Shown here one piece after another: positions 22,093 through 33,514 of a stretch of DNA of 64,000 bases. Position numbers and translations under genes: made by a program. The stretch's first letter is position 1. Each line of letters opens with the position of its first letter. The stretch comes from Larix kaempferi. Its lineage: Eukaryota; Streptophyta; Pinopsida; Pinales; Pinaceae. Under the pieces are notes generated by a model, which did not search any database, was not told the DNA's origin, and was given only the letters and a program-made list of their open reading frames with translations. The stretch lies in contig BSBM01000779.1 in assembly GCA_027924585.1 (NCBI GenBank), forward strand, positions 13,543,001 to 13,607,000, written 5' to 3'.

Positions 22093-23072
22093 TTGCTAAG
22101 GTTAAGGGGTAGTAACTCATTACACATCACCCATTTGTGAGAGACTTCCCTATTGGTGAATATCACAGAGCTTTCCCTTGTCCAACATCTTGATCCAATC
22201 AATCACCTTTGACTAAAACCTTACTTTGTCCAAACTTGTTCTATTCCATTTCTAATCCACCCCAAAGATGAAAATTGTCCTTGTAAATACTTAGATATTA
22301 CTATGGTATTGGTTAATTTGTAAATCATCTTTCTCAAAAACCTGTTTGAAGATATTTGTGGTGTGGGTATATTATCATGTTTATCATGACTAGCTATAAG
22401 ATGAATCACTATGATGATCACTTGCATCTATGTTTACTTGTCCATGTGGACACCCTTTGCTACTAGTACACCAAGGAAACCTATGACCATAGTACAAATC
22501 CATTCTATTTCTATGGAGACTCATTTGGTCTTGTTCAGAGTTACAATGTATTTAGTGCCAATTATCAATGTTGTACAATGGCCAAAAGGGGCCTAATTTG
22601 TATCTTTTGTTGTACATGGGATCCAATGATTTTGAGGGCATATTTGGATACCCATTGGGCCACTTGTTTAGGTTTATGAAATCAAATTGAGCACTACTGC
22701 CTTAGATCAATCTCTTCCAAAAAGGCAGTGGGCCTTTTCCCAAGTGACTGCAGTGTTGATTTTCATGGATGTGCATGGGAGTGATATATTTAATGTTTTC
22801 CAAATGTGATGATAGATTTGAGCACCGAATTGGTTATAGTTTCATCCCCCATGCTTGCATGTCAGAGTGTTTTCTCAAATTGTCTAGATCTATAGGGTTC
22901 ATCTATTCAGTGTCAATGGGTAGCCTAAAATCTTTATCAACATGCATGGGAACAATCTAGCCAGCACCTCTACAATGAATCGACATTTTTGGGCACCCAA
23001 TTGGCCCTTTTATCTAGATCAACCATCAAATGTCAAAGCATTTTCCATGTGGGGGGTTTTCCAGGAACAAGA
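22093..23072. other. Unassigned DNA left of the gypsy element
   Basis: No gene is recognised. The last five bases (CAAGA) match four of five of those after the gypsy 3' LTR (CAAGG), so this is the left half of the gypsy insertion site. Confidence 0.4.
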
Positions 23073-24503
23073 TGTAATACCCCCAGTTTTGACTTGGATG
23101 AATGTATTTACTCAAAAATATGTAAATGATGTAAACATGCTAGTATGGATTCCTAGTTTGGAGCTCAAGGCCAAGGCCCAACTAGTGAATGTCTAGGCAT
23201 GTATGATGTATATATTTTTATTTGGATCATATCATTGGCTTATCATGCCAATTCGAAATGTATGTAAACATTATGTTGGAAATTAATAAAATGGTCCAAG
23301 ATGGCTGTGTAAAGAGAACTAGAGGGGCTATGATTCCACCAGAGGGGAAGAGGAAGGGGGCCTATGGGGAAACCGAATCCTACGTTTCCAAGTGTCAACC
23401 TTAATACTCATCCAAAATATGCCATGTGATTTAATTAATCTAATTACCTTCTCTTGACTATTAAATCCAATCATTGAATGCATATGTGAGGTTGGTAGGG
23501 AAAGTCATTTCATGTAGTTATTGAAGCATGGGGGTTGTGACAGTTATGTCAGCTGTCAGTAGTCCTATTTATTCTATGGTCAGAATCTATGTCAGTTGTC
23601 TTTTCACCCTTACCTCATATTCTTGAAGTCAACACTATTTGATCATTCTCATTCTCTCATGCATGCTGCTACACTACGTAGAGTTTTCCACTGCTGCTCA
23701 TGACCATTACCAGACCGTGTTTAAATCAGAAATTCGAATTTGCAAACAGAGCTACATTTTTGGAAGGGAATTAGACGTTGTAGGTGAGCATGGAGGTTGA
23801 GAAAGCTAGGAACCCTTACCCATTGAGATCTACCACTTTTGGATGCTTGAGAAGCCATGGATTAATGTTGCAGGAGGTTCTCCAATAGCATACAACAGGT
23901 TGGACTCTTACTTCACACACTGGTAAGCACTATAAGGGTTTGATTTCCTGAGGGAACTGTGAATCAAAGAAGGGAAATCCCTTCCTTGTGTTGTGTGAGG
24001 AAATTGGAAGGACTGCCATGGTTGCGATGGCTTAGTGAGACCCCTATAGAGCTCTGGTTGAGCTTTTGGCTAAGCAAAGTGAGCAGAATGGGTTATGGGA
24101 TGAGATATAGAAGCCAATAGGTGTTTCATTTCTCCCAAGTGGCCTCATAGCCCAACTTGGGGGTGGCTTCTCAACAGAAAGAGTATATGTTGGACAAAGT
24201 TCCTATGGCTGGGTGGAAAATCACTCTTACACAACAAGTTGCTTGGATATTCTTTGTTTAAATATAAGTATTCTTGTGTATTGATGTGCCATGTTTTTAT
24301 GTGTATTCATGTGATCCTTGTGCCTGTAATTTGCATGTTATGTGTCTATGGATCAATTTAATTTCCGTTGTGTGTTTTATTTCATGTCTGCACATGCATT
24401 TGGTTGTATGAATTCGTAATTATGGCTATGAGGCGAAATTTTGAGGCCCCAATTCAGTTAATGTCCCCTCCTGTTGGACAGATTGGGGGATGGGGACATC
24501 ACA
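23073..24503 (+). repeat. 5' LTR of the gypsy element
   Basis: It is 1431 bp, starts TGTAATACCCCCAGTTTTGA and ends GGGGACATCACA. It pairs with 30933-32357 along the whole length, with substitutions and small indels. Confidence 0.9.
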
Positions 24504-24506
24504 AAG

Positions 24507-24518
24507 TGGTATCAGAGC
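24507..24518 (+). promoter_or_regulatory. Primer-binding site of the gypsy element
   Basis: TGGTATCAGAGC, three bases after the LTR, is complementary to the 3' end of plant initiator Met tRNA, the usual primer for minus-strand DNA synthesis. Confidence 0.85.
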
Positions 24519-24826
24519 TTTTGGTTATAACATTGGAGTTGTATGGGCCACAAACACACAGTTACAGGAAAAGATACAGGTTGCATATGAAATACTGCTG
24601 TTAATATCGAGTTCTTTGAAATGACAGATAGGGACCCAATAGCAATTTTTTAATTTAAATTCAAAATTTTATAATTTGGGGAAATTTGTAAATGGGTCCC
24701 ACCCATGCCATGTGGATGGGTGACATGGAGCATCCACGTGGGAAGGAGGCATGATGAGGACTTGCTACATCAGAATCGCACACAAGAAGGTTTCCTAGGA
24801 TGAAGTGCAGAGGAAGTGTGGGGGGT

Positions 24827-25110
24827 GAATATCTGACCGTTCGATGGAAGGATATATCGACGGTCATGGATCACCTCTTCTTGGGAACCTACGCGATGGT
24901 TAATAGTGGGTGGATTAAGATATTATCATTCAATGGAAGGGTAGATCGATGGTTGGGGATCACCGTGCCTTGGGAACTTACGCAATGGTTAATAATGGGC
25001 GGATGAAGATCTGGCCGTTGGTTGAGGAGGAAGATCAATGGTCAGGGATCACCGTGCCTTGGAAAAGTGTGCGGTGGTTAATAGAAAGCGGGTGAAGATC
25101 TGACCGTTGG
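24827..25110 (+). repeat. 89-bp tandem repeat in the gypsy leader
   Basis: The word GGATCACC occurs at 24868, 24957 and 25046, each 89 bp apart, within units containing GACCGTT-GATGG, ATCGATGGT and GCGATGGTTAATA. About three imperfect copies lie between the primer-binding site and gag. The rest of the 24519-26300 leader has no gene that I recognise. Confidence 0.75.
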
Positions 25111-26300
25111 ATCGTATAGAAAATCAACAGCCCAGACTCATCGCGCGCTGATAAAGTGCATGATGGATAAAATGGGATGATGGGAGCGTTGTGCCCAAAA
25201 CTAGTTTGGGTGTGGGTCACTTCCTTATTGACCGTGCCTCCTCAATCATTATTTTCTTAAACTTCTTCACAAGGGAGCGTTACCGCTTGTGGTAAAGGAG
25301 AAAACCGTTGATGCGCTCCCGCTCATGGTGGGATGGTATGGCAGTGTGGTGGTCTAGTGGCAGGGAGAAGGTGACATGGCCGCATCCCATTGTGACAGGT
25401 AAGCTTGCCGGACACATTGATGAGCACTTGTCAGGCTAGGTCGACACCCTTTCCACATTAACATAAAATCACATTTTTATTATGCGCTAGATTGCACGAA
25501 ATCATACCATTTACAAAAAAAAACAAAGGGGGCAACCCCCTTGAACCCCATTTTTTTTTTTAATCAACAAGGTTGGATTTGGGGTTTATCAGTGGCCATT
25601 AGAGCAACATGAATTTGATCACATTTTGGATTGTGAGGGTGGATGCTATAGGACTGCAAAATTTCCCAAGTCTGGAGGATAGTTTAAAAATACAAAGTAG
25701 TCAATTCCAGAAGTTTATAGCAGGTGACTGAAGCATCAGTTCAGGGAACTGAAAATTGCACAGTAATCCTGGTTTTATGTATTACCTAATCCAATAGAGA
25801 AGTTGTTCTATTTCGACATAGATGATCTTTTGCAGGTGTTTTAAGTTGGCCATTTGGGTTAAATGCACCTACAGGAAAAGTGCAGGATTTGGGCCAAATT
25901 ATCAATTTCCAAAGACTAACTTTGTGCTCAGAGTTCAGAATTGAACAAGATTATAGTCATTGGAAAGATTGTCTAATGGGGAACAATATTAAAGAGAGAA
26001 AATTCTGAATTGGTGATTCATATGCTTCTATAATTTGATGATAAAAGTGCATGTAGCCATAATTGACAAAAACTGTCAATATGGGTAATTTTCTAGAATA
26101 CATGAAAGTTGAATTTTATTTTGTACTAAATCTAACAAATGTGTTTATATCAACACTTTTGCAGATTTAGAACCATATCCTTGACTATTAAGGGTCAATA
26201 GTGATCAGCATAGTGCAGTTGAGAAACCTCTGATCTTGGTTGGGCCAAGGGCATCATTATGGATGATGCACATGAACTTTATGAAGTTTAGGCAGATGTA

Positions 26301-27560
26301 ATGGGAGAAAATATACAGATTGAGAATGAAGAGACTGAATCCAATGGTAGTAGAAACGAAGTAACTCCCCCAGACATTGTAGAGACGATGAGGAGCCTAA
26401 GGGTGGAGCTGCAGAGTTATAGAGCAGACAATGAGAAACTGCTTAGAGCTCAAGATGAGCATAATCAATTGAATGCAACCATGCTCCAAATTCTAATAGA
26501 AATTCAGATAAATATTAACTCTGGACATCACTCTGGAAATCAAGAGAATAGTGGGAGTAGCTCAAGGAGTCATTCTCACAAGCGGTCCCATAGTTCAACA
26601 AGGATTTCTAGAGGCAAGTCATATACTCCATAAATATATTTTAGTGAGTCATCTGAATCTAAGGATTCCACTGAAGTATCAAGCTCTTCATCTCATAGGA
26701 AGAAGAGGAAGATGTATTCAAAGAATATCTCACATGAAGAATTTAGGAAGGCCAAACCTCCTACCTTTGATGGTGAGATAAAATTTGGTTAAGAAGCTCA
26801 GGCTTGTCTTCTTGGGATGAGGAAGTATTTCCAAGTCCAAGACTACTATGGAAATATGAAAGCAAGAGTGGCTATCTTCAATATGAATGGGAGAGCATCT
26901 ATGTGGTGGGATCACCTTAGGAAAGTGAAGAAGATCAATGAAAGGAAAATTGTTTGGAAAGAATTCAAGAAATACTTCAAGCAAACGTACCTCTCTGATA
27001 GGTACTATGATGGAAAAATTAAAGAATTCCATGAGTTGAAGTTGAGCCAAATGACTATGGAGGAATATGCAAATAATTGTTTTGGAGTTTCTAAGGTATG
27101 CCAAGTATATTAGAGATGATAAGTTTAAAATTCAACGTTTTCTAAGTGGGATCCCTCAATCCTACAAGGATAGCATTGAGTTTGATGAGCCTCAAGCGCT
27201 ACATGAGACCATAAGGAAGGCCAAGTATTGTTATGATCAAGCAAAAAGAAATCTATATTTCCATAAGGCATGGAAGGACAAAAAGAATGAGAAGTTTGAG
27301 CAAAGAAAAAAGGGGTTCAAGCCTCCTCATTTCAAAAATTAGCCAAGGAAGCCACCACAAGTTGTGACAAAGCCAAAAAAGATGATCGGAGACAAGCCAA
27401 GAGAGCCAAGAGAGCCACTTCAATGTTGGGGATGTGGTGAGGACCATTTGCTTAGAAATTGTCCACATTGGAATGGGAGTGCAAAGCAAGTTCAAAAAAT
27501 TCAAGAAGCTGAAACTGTGGTTCAAGTGGCAAGGACTGTCCCTAGAATTTATGCAGCACT
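26301..27560 (+). pseudogene. Gypsy Gag, capsid and zinc knuckle
   Basis: The ATG at 26301 begins an acidic N-terminal region with a coiled-coil-like stretch (VETMRSLRVELQSYRADNEK). The frame passes in-frame TAA stops at 26631 and about 26790 into the retrotransposon Gag domain (MNGRASMWWDHLRKVK, FKKYFKQTYLSDRYYDGKIK). A one-base frameshift near 27085 separates it from FLSGIPQSYKDSIEFD, and another stop lies at 27340. The knuckle CWGCGEDHLLRNC is the CX2CX3HX4C form common in plant gypsy Gag. Gag would form the virus-like particle and bind RNA. Confidence 0.85.
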
Positions 27561-27599
27561 AGAGGACCGCCAAGAAAATAATCAATCAACTGTGGTTGA

Positions 27600-30500
27600 G
27601 GTTGAAGATAAGATTGCTAAGCAATCGATTTTATTTTTATTGACCCTGGATCTACTCACAATTATATTAGTCCTAAAATTGTTGAGATTTGTGCTTTTAA
27701 GAGAACTAAGCATAGTAAGTCATGGTTGGTTCAATTAGCCACAGGAACCAAGAGAAAAGTTAGTGAAATGGTGGAGAATTGTCCATTAGAAATGGGTGGA
27801 CTTTCCACTTGTGCAAGTCTGAATGTTTTACCACTTGGTTCATATGACATTCTCATTGGAATGGACTGGTTGGAAGCACATAGAGTTAAAATTGACTGCT
27901 ACAACAAGAGTTTTGAGTGCATTGATGATGAAGGAAACCCAAGGGTTGTGAAACGAATTCTGAAGAAAATTTATATTAGGCATATTTCAGCCATGTAGCT
28001 GAAGAAGTTTTGTAGAAAAGGTTGTCAATTGTATGCAGCCCATATATTGGACAAACCAGAAAATGAAATTCAAAAATGGAGGACTATCATGTGCTACAAG
28101 AATTCAAGGATGTGTTTCCCGAGGAAGTGCCAGGACTACCTCCCAAGAGAGACATTGATTTCACAACTGATCTTGTTCTAGGAGCTTCACCAATGTCTAA
28201 GACACCTTACAGAATGAGCACACTAGAATGATTAGAGTTAAAAATGCAATTGCAAGAATTATTGGAAAAGAAGTACATAAGGCCAAGTGTGTCTCCATGG
28301 AGAGCACCAGTACTATTTGTAAAGACGAAAGATGGTACACTAATTTTATGCATTGATTATAATAAGCTGGATAAAGTGACAATGAAGAATAAGTACCCAT
28401 TGCCTTGAATTGATGATATTTTTTTATCAATTTAGAGGAGCCAAGGTATTTTCAAATATTGAGGTTTGGTTACCATCAAGTAAGAATCAAGGAAGAAGAC
28501 ATTCACAAGAAAACCTTTAAAACAAGGTATGGACACTATGAGTTTGTAGTGGTGCCATTTGATCTCACTAATGCACCAACTACCTTCATGTGTCTCATGA
28601 ATAGCATTTTCCACAAATATTTGGACAAGTCTGTTCTTGTGTTTCTAGATGACATTCTTATTTACTCTAAGAATGAAGAGGAGCATGAAAAGCACTTGAG
28701 GATGGATTTGCAATTGTTAAGGGAGCATAAGTTGTATGCAAAGTTGAGCAAATGTGAATTTTATAAAAATAAGATTCATTATTTGGGTCACATTATTTCA
28801 GAAGAAGAATATTAGTGGATCCAAAAAAGATTGAATCCATTATGAATTGGCCAACTCCAAAGAATGCGAGATCTTTTATGGGTCTTGTTGGTTACTATAG
28901 AAGATTCATTGAAGGATTCTCCAAGGTTGCACACCCAATCAATTCTTTACAAAAGAAGGGAATGAAATTTGAATGGACACATAAATGTGAGGAAAGCTTC
29001 CAGCGATTGAAGAAGCTTCTTACAAGTGATCCAATTCTGAAAATTGCGACCCATAAAAAGAATTTGTGGTGTGTACAGATGCATGTAAACAGGGACTTGG
29101 AGGTGTTCTTATGCAAGAGAATCATGTGTTGTGTTATGAGTCTAGAAATTCGAAGGAGTATGAAAAGAACTATGCCACACATGATCTAGAACTTGCAACC
29201 ATAGTGTATGCTTTAAAAATGTCGAGACATTATTTAATGGGCAGAAAATTCGAGTTGAGGACAGACCATTGTGGTCTGAAATGTTTATTTGAGCAGCCAA
29301 CATTAAATGCAAGGCAAGCTAGATGGATGGAATTTTTATGTGAGTTTGATTTTGAGATCAAATACATAAAATGAAAAGAAAATAAAGTGGTTGATGCACT
29401 CAACAGAAAGGTGCATGAAATGCATGTGGCAACGATCACAACTTTCCAGTCATATTTAAGACAAAAAATTGTTGATTCTCTTGCTGAAGATGAATTGTAT
29501 GTGCAAATAAAAGAAAAATTACAGTAGCAGAATTTTGAAAAGAGGTATGAAGGGTATCATTTGGAAGAGGATGGGATTCTTAGTTTTAAAAAAAACTTAT
29601 ATTCCAAATGTGGCTAAATTGAGAATAATTATTATGGATGAAATCCATAAAATGCCATATTTTGCTCACCCAGGATATCATAAAACAATTGCTACAACCA
29701 AGAAGCAATATTTTTGGCCAGGGATGAAAACAGATATTGCTGAATATATATATAAATGCATGAAGTGTCAACAAGTGAAAGTTGAGCATCAACACCCAAC
29801 ATGTTTGTTGCATCTTTTTCCAATTCCATAATGGAAATGGGAAGTAATTTCCATGGATTTTATTACATGATTTCCAATGACTATGGAACAACATGATTCT
29901 ATCATGGTTGTGGTGGATAAATTATCAAAATTAGCACACTTTATTTTAGTTAAATCCACTTATAAAGCAGATGCTATTGCAAATATTTTCTTGAAGGAAA
30001 TTTTTAGATTGCATGGATTTCCTAGGCAATAATTTCTGACAGGGATACCAAATTTATTTCAAATTTTTGGAAAAGTATTTTTACAGACTTGGATACACAA
30101 CTGAATTTTAGCACTGCCTATCATCCACAAACAGATGAGAAAACATAAAGAGTAAATCGAGTTCTTGAGGACATGCTTCACATGTATGCGATTGACAAAC
30201 CATCCAAGTGGGAAGATTATCTACACTTGGTAGAGTTTGCATATAATAATGGGAAACAAGCTCCGTTGGGCATGAGTCCATTTGAAGTTTTATATGGAAA
30301 CAAGTGTAGAAAACCAATGACATGGGATAATCCAGTGAATAGAATTGTAATTGGGCCATAATTACTTAAGGAAATGGAACAAGAGATTGCAAAAATTAGA
30401 CAGAGTTTAAAGGCAACCCAAGATAGGTAGAAAATCTATGCATATAAGAATATAATGCATAGAGAATTCAATGTTGGGGATCATGTTTACCTTAGAGTGA

Positions 30501-30890
30501 GGCCAAGGAAGAGTTACTTGAAGCTTGGAAGTTGTTCCAAGCTATCTCCAAGATATTGCGGGCCATTTGAAGTGCTTGAAAGAATAGGGCCAGTTGCATA
30601 TAGAATTGCATTTCCTACTAGCACTAGAGTTCATAATGTTTTTCATGTTTCTTTGTTTAAGAAATATGTACATGATCCTAACCATGTGATTGATTGGGGT
30701 GTGATTTAGGTGGAACCCTAGGGAGAGTTCCAAACTGAGCCACTATGCATCTTAGATAGGAAGGTAACATTGTGCCAGAACTGATCCATCGAACAAGTAA
30801 AGGTGCAGTGGAAGCACTTCGGTCCCGATGAGGCTACATGGGAGTTGGAGGATGCCATGAAAGAGACATACCCATTTTTGTTTTGATTTT
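27600..30890 (+). pseudogene. Gypsy Pol: protease, RT, RNase H, integrase, chromodomain-like tail
   Basis: Protease: DPGSTHNYIS active-site loop near 27640 and the ILIGMDWLEAH block near 27860. RT: starts about 28150, with [17 protein letters not shown] and catalytic FLDD at 28642-28653. RNase [13 protein letters not shown] and [15 protein letters not shown] near 29070-29230. Integrase: zinc-binding H-H-C-C near 29660-29780 (HPGYHKT, CMKCQQVK), then FAYNNGKQAPLGMSPFEVLYG near 30235. The end (QVKVQWKHFGPDEATWE, near 30800) resembles a chromodomain. At least a dozen stops and several frameshifts make it dead. Confidence 0.87.
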
Positions 30891-30918
30891 GAGCAAACAT
30901 GGATGATAGTGTTATTCC

Positions 30919-30932
30919 AAGGGGGAGGGGAT
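30919..30932 (+). promoter_or_regulatory. Polypurine tract of the gypsy element
   Basis: The purine run AAGGGGGAGGGGAT directly precedes the 3' LTR start TGTAATACC and would prime plus-strand synthesis. Confidence 0.8.
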
Positions 30933-32357
30933 TGTAATACCCTCAGTTTTGACTTTGAATGTATTTACTAAAAATTGTGTAAATGATGTAAATATGCTAG
31001 TATGGATTCCTAGTTCGGAGCTCAAGGCCAAGGATGAACTAGTGAATGGCTAGGCATGTATGATGTATATATTTTTATTTGGATCATATGATTGACTTAT
31101 TATTCCAATTCGAAATGTATGTAAATATTATGTTGGAAATTAATAAAATGGTCCAATATGGCTATGTAAAGAGCACTATAGGAGCTATGATTCCACCAGA
31201 GGGGAATATGAAGGGGGGCTATGGGGAAACCGAATCCTATGTTTCCATGTGTCAACCTTATAAATCATCCAAAATATGCCATATGATTTAATTGAGCCAA
31301 TTAGCTTCTCTTGACTATTAAATCCAATCATTGAATGCATATGTGAGGTTGGTGGGGAAAGTCATTTCATGTAGTTATTGAAGCATTGGGGTTGTGACAG
31401 TTATGTCGGCTGTCAACAGTCCTATTTCTTCTATGGTCAGAAGCTATATCAGTTGTGTTTTCACCCTCATATCCTTGAAGTCGACACTCTTTTGATCATT
31501 CTCATTCTCTCATGCATGTTGCTACACTACGTAGAGTTTTCCACTGCTGATCATGACCATTACCAGACTGTGTTTAACTCAACAATTTGAATTTGCAAAC
31601 AGAGCTGCATTTTTGGAAGGGAATTAGATGGTTGTAGGTGAGCATGGAGGTTGGGCAAGATAGGAACCCTTACGCATTAAGACTTGCTACTTTTGGATGC
31701 TTGATAATCCATGGATTAATGTTGCAGGAGGTTCTCCATTAGCATACAACATGTTGGACTCTTACTTCACACACTGGTAAGCACTGTAAGTGTTTGATTT
31801 CCTGAGGGAACAGTGGATCAATGAAGGGAAATTCCTTCCTTGTGTTGTGTGGGGTAGTTGGAAGGAGTTCCATGGTTGTGATGGCTTAGTGAGATCCCTG
31901 TAGATATTTGGTTGAGCTTTTAGATAAGCACAATGAGAAGAATGGGTTGTGGGCTGACAGATAGAATCCTGTAGGTGTTTCCTTTCACCCTAGTGGCATC
32001 ATAGCCTAGCTTGGGGGTGGCCTCTTAGTATAAAGAGTATATGCTAGACAGAGTGCCTATGGTTGGGTGGAAAATCACTCTTACACAACCAGTTGCTTGG
32101 ATCTTCTTTGTTTAAAGATAAGTATTCTTGTGTATTGATGTGCCATGTTTTTATTTGTATTCATGTGATCCTTATGCCTGTAATATGCATCTTATGTGTG
32201 TGTGGATCAATTTAATTTCTGCTGCGTGTTTTATTTCATGTCTGCACATGCATTTGGTTGTATGAATTCATAATTATGGATATGGGGTGAGATTTTGAGG
32301 CCTCGATTCAGTTAATGTCCCCTCCTGTTGGCCGGATTGGGGGATGGGGATGTTACA
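30933..32357 (+). repeat. 3' LTR of the gypsy element
   Basis: It is 1425 bp and pairs with 23073-24503. It ends GGGGATGTTACA. Confidence 0.9.
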
Positions 32358-33008
32358 CAAGGGGGGTTTGTAGGCTTATTTTTTAGGCATATGGCAAATT
32401 AATACCTTGAACTACTAAGGTTTTTATTTAAAAAAGCCGAAGTTGTGTCTAATTTTTCATTGAGACTTAAACAATGCACATTTGTTATATTTATTAGTTG
32501 AGATTGCGCTTTATCATTTTATTGGGAAAATTACTACATTTTTTCCTAAGGGTTGACTTGCTTAGGTGGCCTAGTGGCACACATGTGGAGGCATTCTTGA
32601 TGATGTGGCACACTGGCACACATTTTGAATTATATTGGTATATTCTAGCACATATTTCACCTATGTATTAGATCTTGTCCCTCCTTTTCTCTTCTCTCAC
32701 ATGGGTCGACTTCCTCTAGCTCATGAGGCTCAATGACTTGCTCATTGGTGACATGATTGACCAACACTTGGATTGAGGAAACCACCCATGTGTTGATTGT
32801 GGAGGCTGATCTTCCTTATTCAGAGGTCGTGTTTCAGCTGTGTCTGGATCCCAACCCATGACGGGGGGGTTTGGGGGGGATTCCCCCCCCAAAATAGTCA
32901 CCATGGGGGCTCTAGGGGAGGGCGATGATTAGTTTGGGAGCCCCCCCCCGGAGGGGGTTTGGGAAAAGTGCCCCCGCAGAGAAAATTTGAAAAAAATGCC
33001 TTGTAAAT
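32358..33008. other. Unassigned DNA between gypsy and first copia element, with G/C runs
   Basis: No gene is seen. At about 32860-32890 a G7-TTT-G7 stretch is followed by C8, and at about 32940-32957 a run of C is followed by GGAGGGGG. These can fold on themselves and are unlike the surrounding AT-rich sequence. Confidence 0.5.
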
Positions 33009-33388
33009 TGTTGTAATTTCATAGTCATCACTTGGTTAATAATGGGTGATTTATGGGCCCATCGTATTGGGTGTTCCATAGTATATTCCCATGGTAATCA
33101 CTCTTTAAAAGGAAGGTATTGTAATACAGCTGTGTATTGTAGCATTGTAAAGATATTTGATTGTGTGAGAGAGACTGTGAGATAGTGAAGAAGAAGTTGC
33201 AGCGGATGTGCTGTAGGTTGTATCCCTTCATTTATTGGACAGTATAATAAAAGGACTGGCAATTTCTATGTGGACGTAGCCCAGATTGGGTGAACCATGT
33301 ATATCGGTGTATCTCTTGTATTGTATTTATGTGATTTATATTTGCATCTTGTTTATTTTTATTACTCCGCGATCCTGTTTTTCTAACA
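33009..33388 (+). repeat. Putative 5' LTR of the truncated copia element
   Basis: The right boundary is set by TAACA followed by the primer-binding site. The left boundary (TGTTGTAATTTC at 33009) is inferred from TG and resemblance to TGTTGA starts of the other copia LTRs; with no partner LTR it cannot be confirmed. Confidence 0.5.
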
Positions 33389-33514
33389 ATTGGTACCAGA
33401 GCTAAAGGTCTATTTGGCAGATAAACTCGCAAGAAAGAAGGGTTCCCAGTTTGAGTGGGAGCAATGGTAGAAGAATGAAAGTTTGAGGTCGAGAAATGTA
33501 ATGGGAAAAAATAA

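Larger units (their letters stand above)
23073..32357 (+). mobile_element. Ty3/gypsy LTR retrotransposon, full structure, degenerate coding
   Basis: The element is about 9.3 kb with LTRs at 23073-24503 and 30933-32357, both beginning TGTAATACC and ending ACA. Flanking bases CAAGA/CAAGG are a degenerate 5-bp target-site duplication. A primer-binding site (TGGTATCAGAGC, initiator Met tRNA) follows the 5' LTR and a purine tract (AAGGGGGAGGGG) precedes the 3' LTR. Domain order Gag, protease, RT, RNase H, integrase, chromodomain-like tail is that of a Ty3/gypsy chromovirus. LTRs differ at roughly one base in ten where I compared them, so the insertion is old. Confidence 0.9.
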
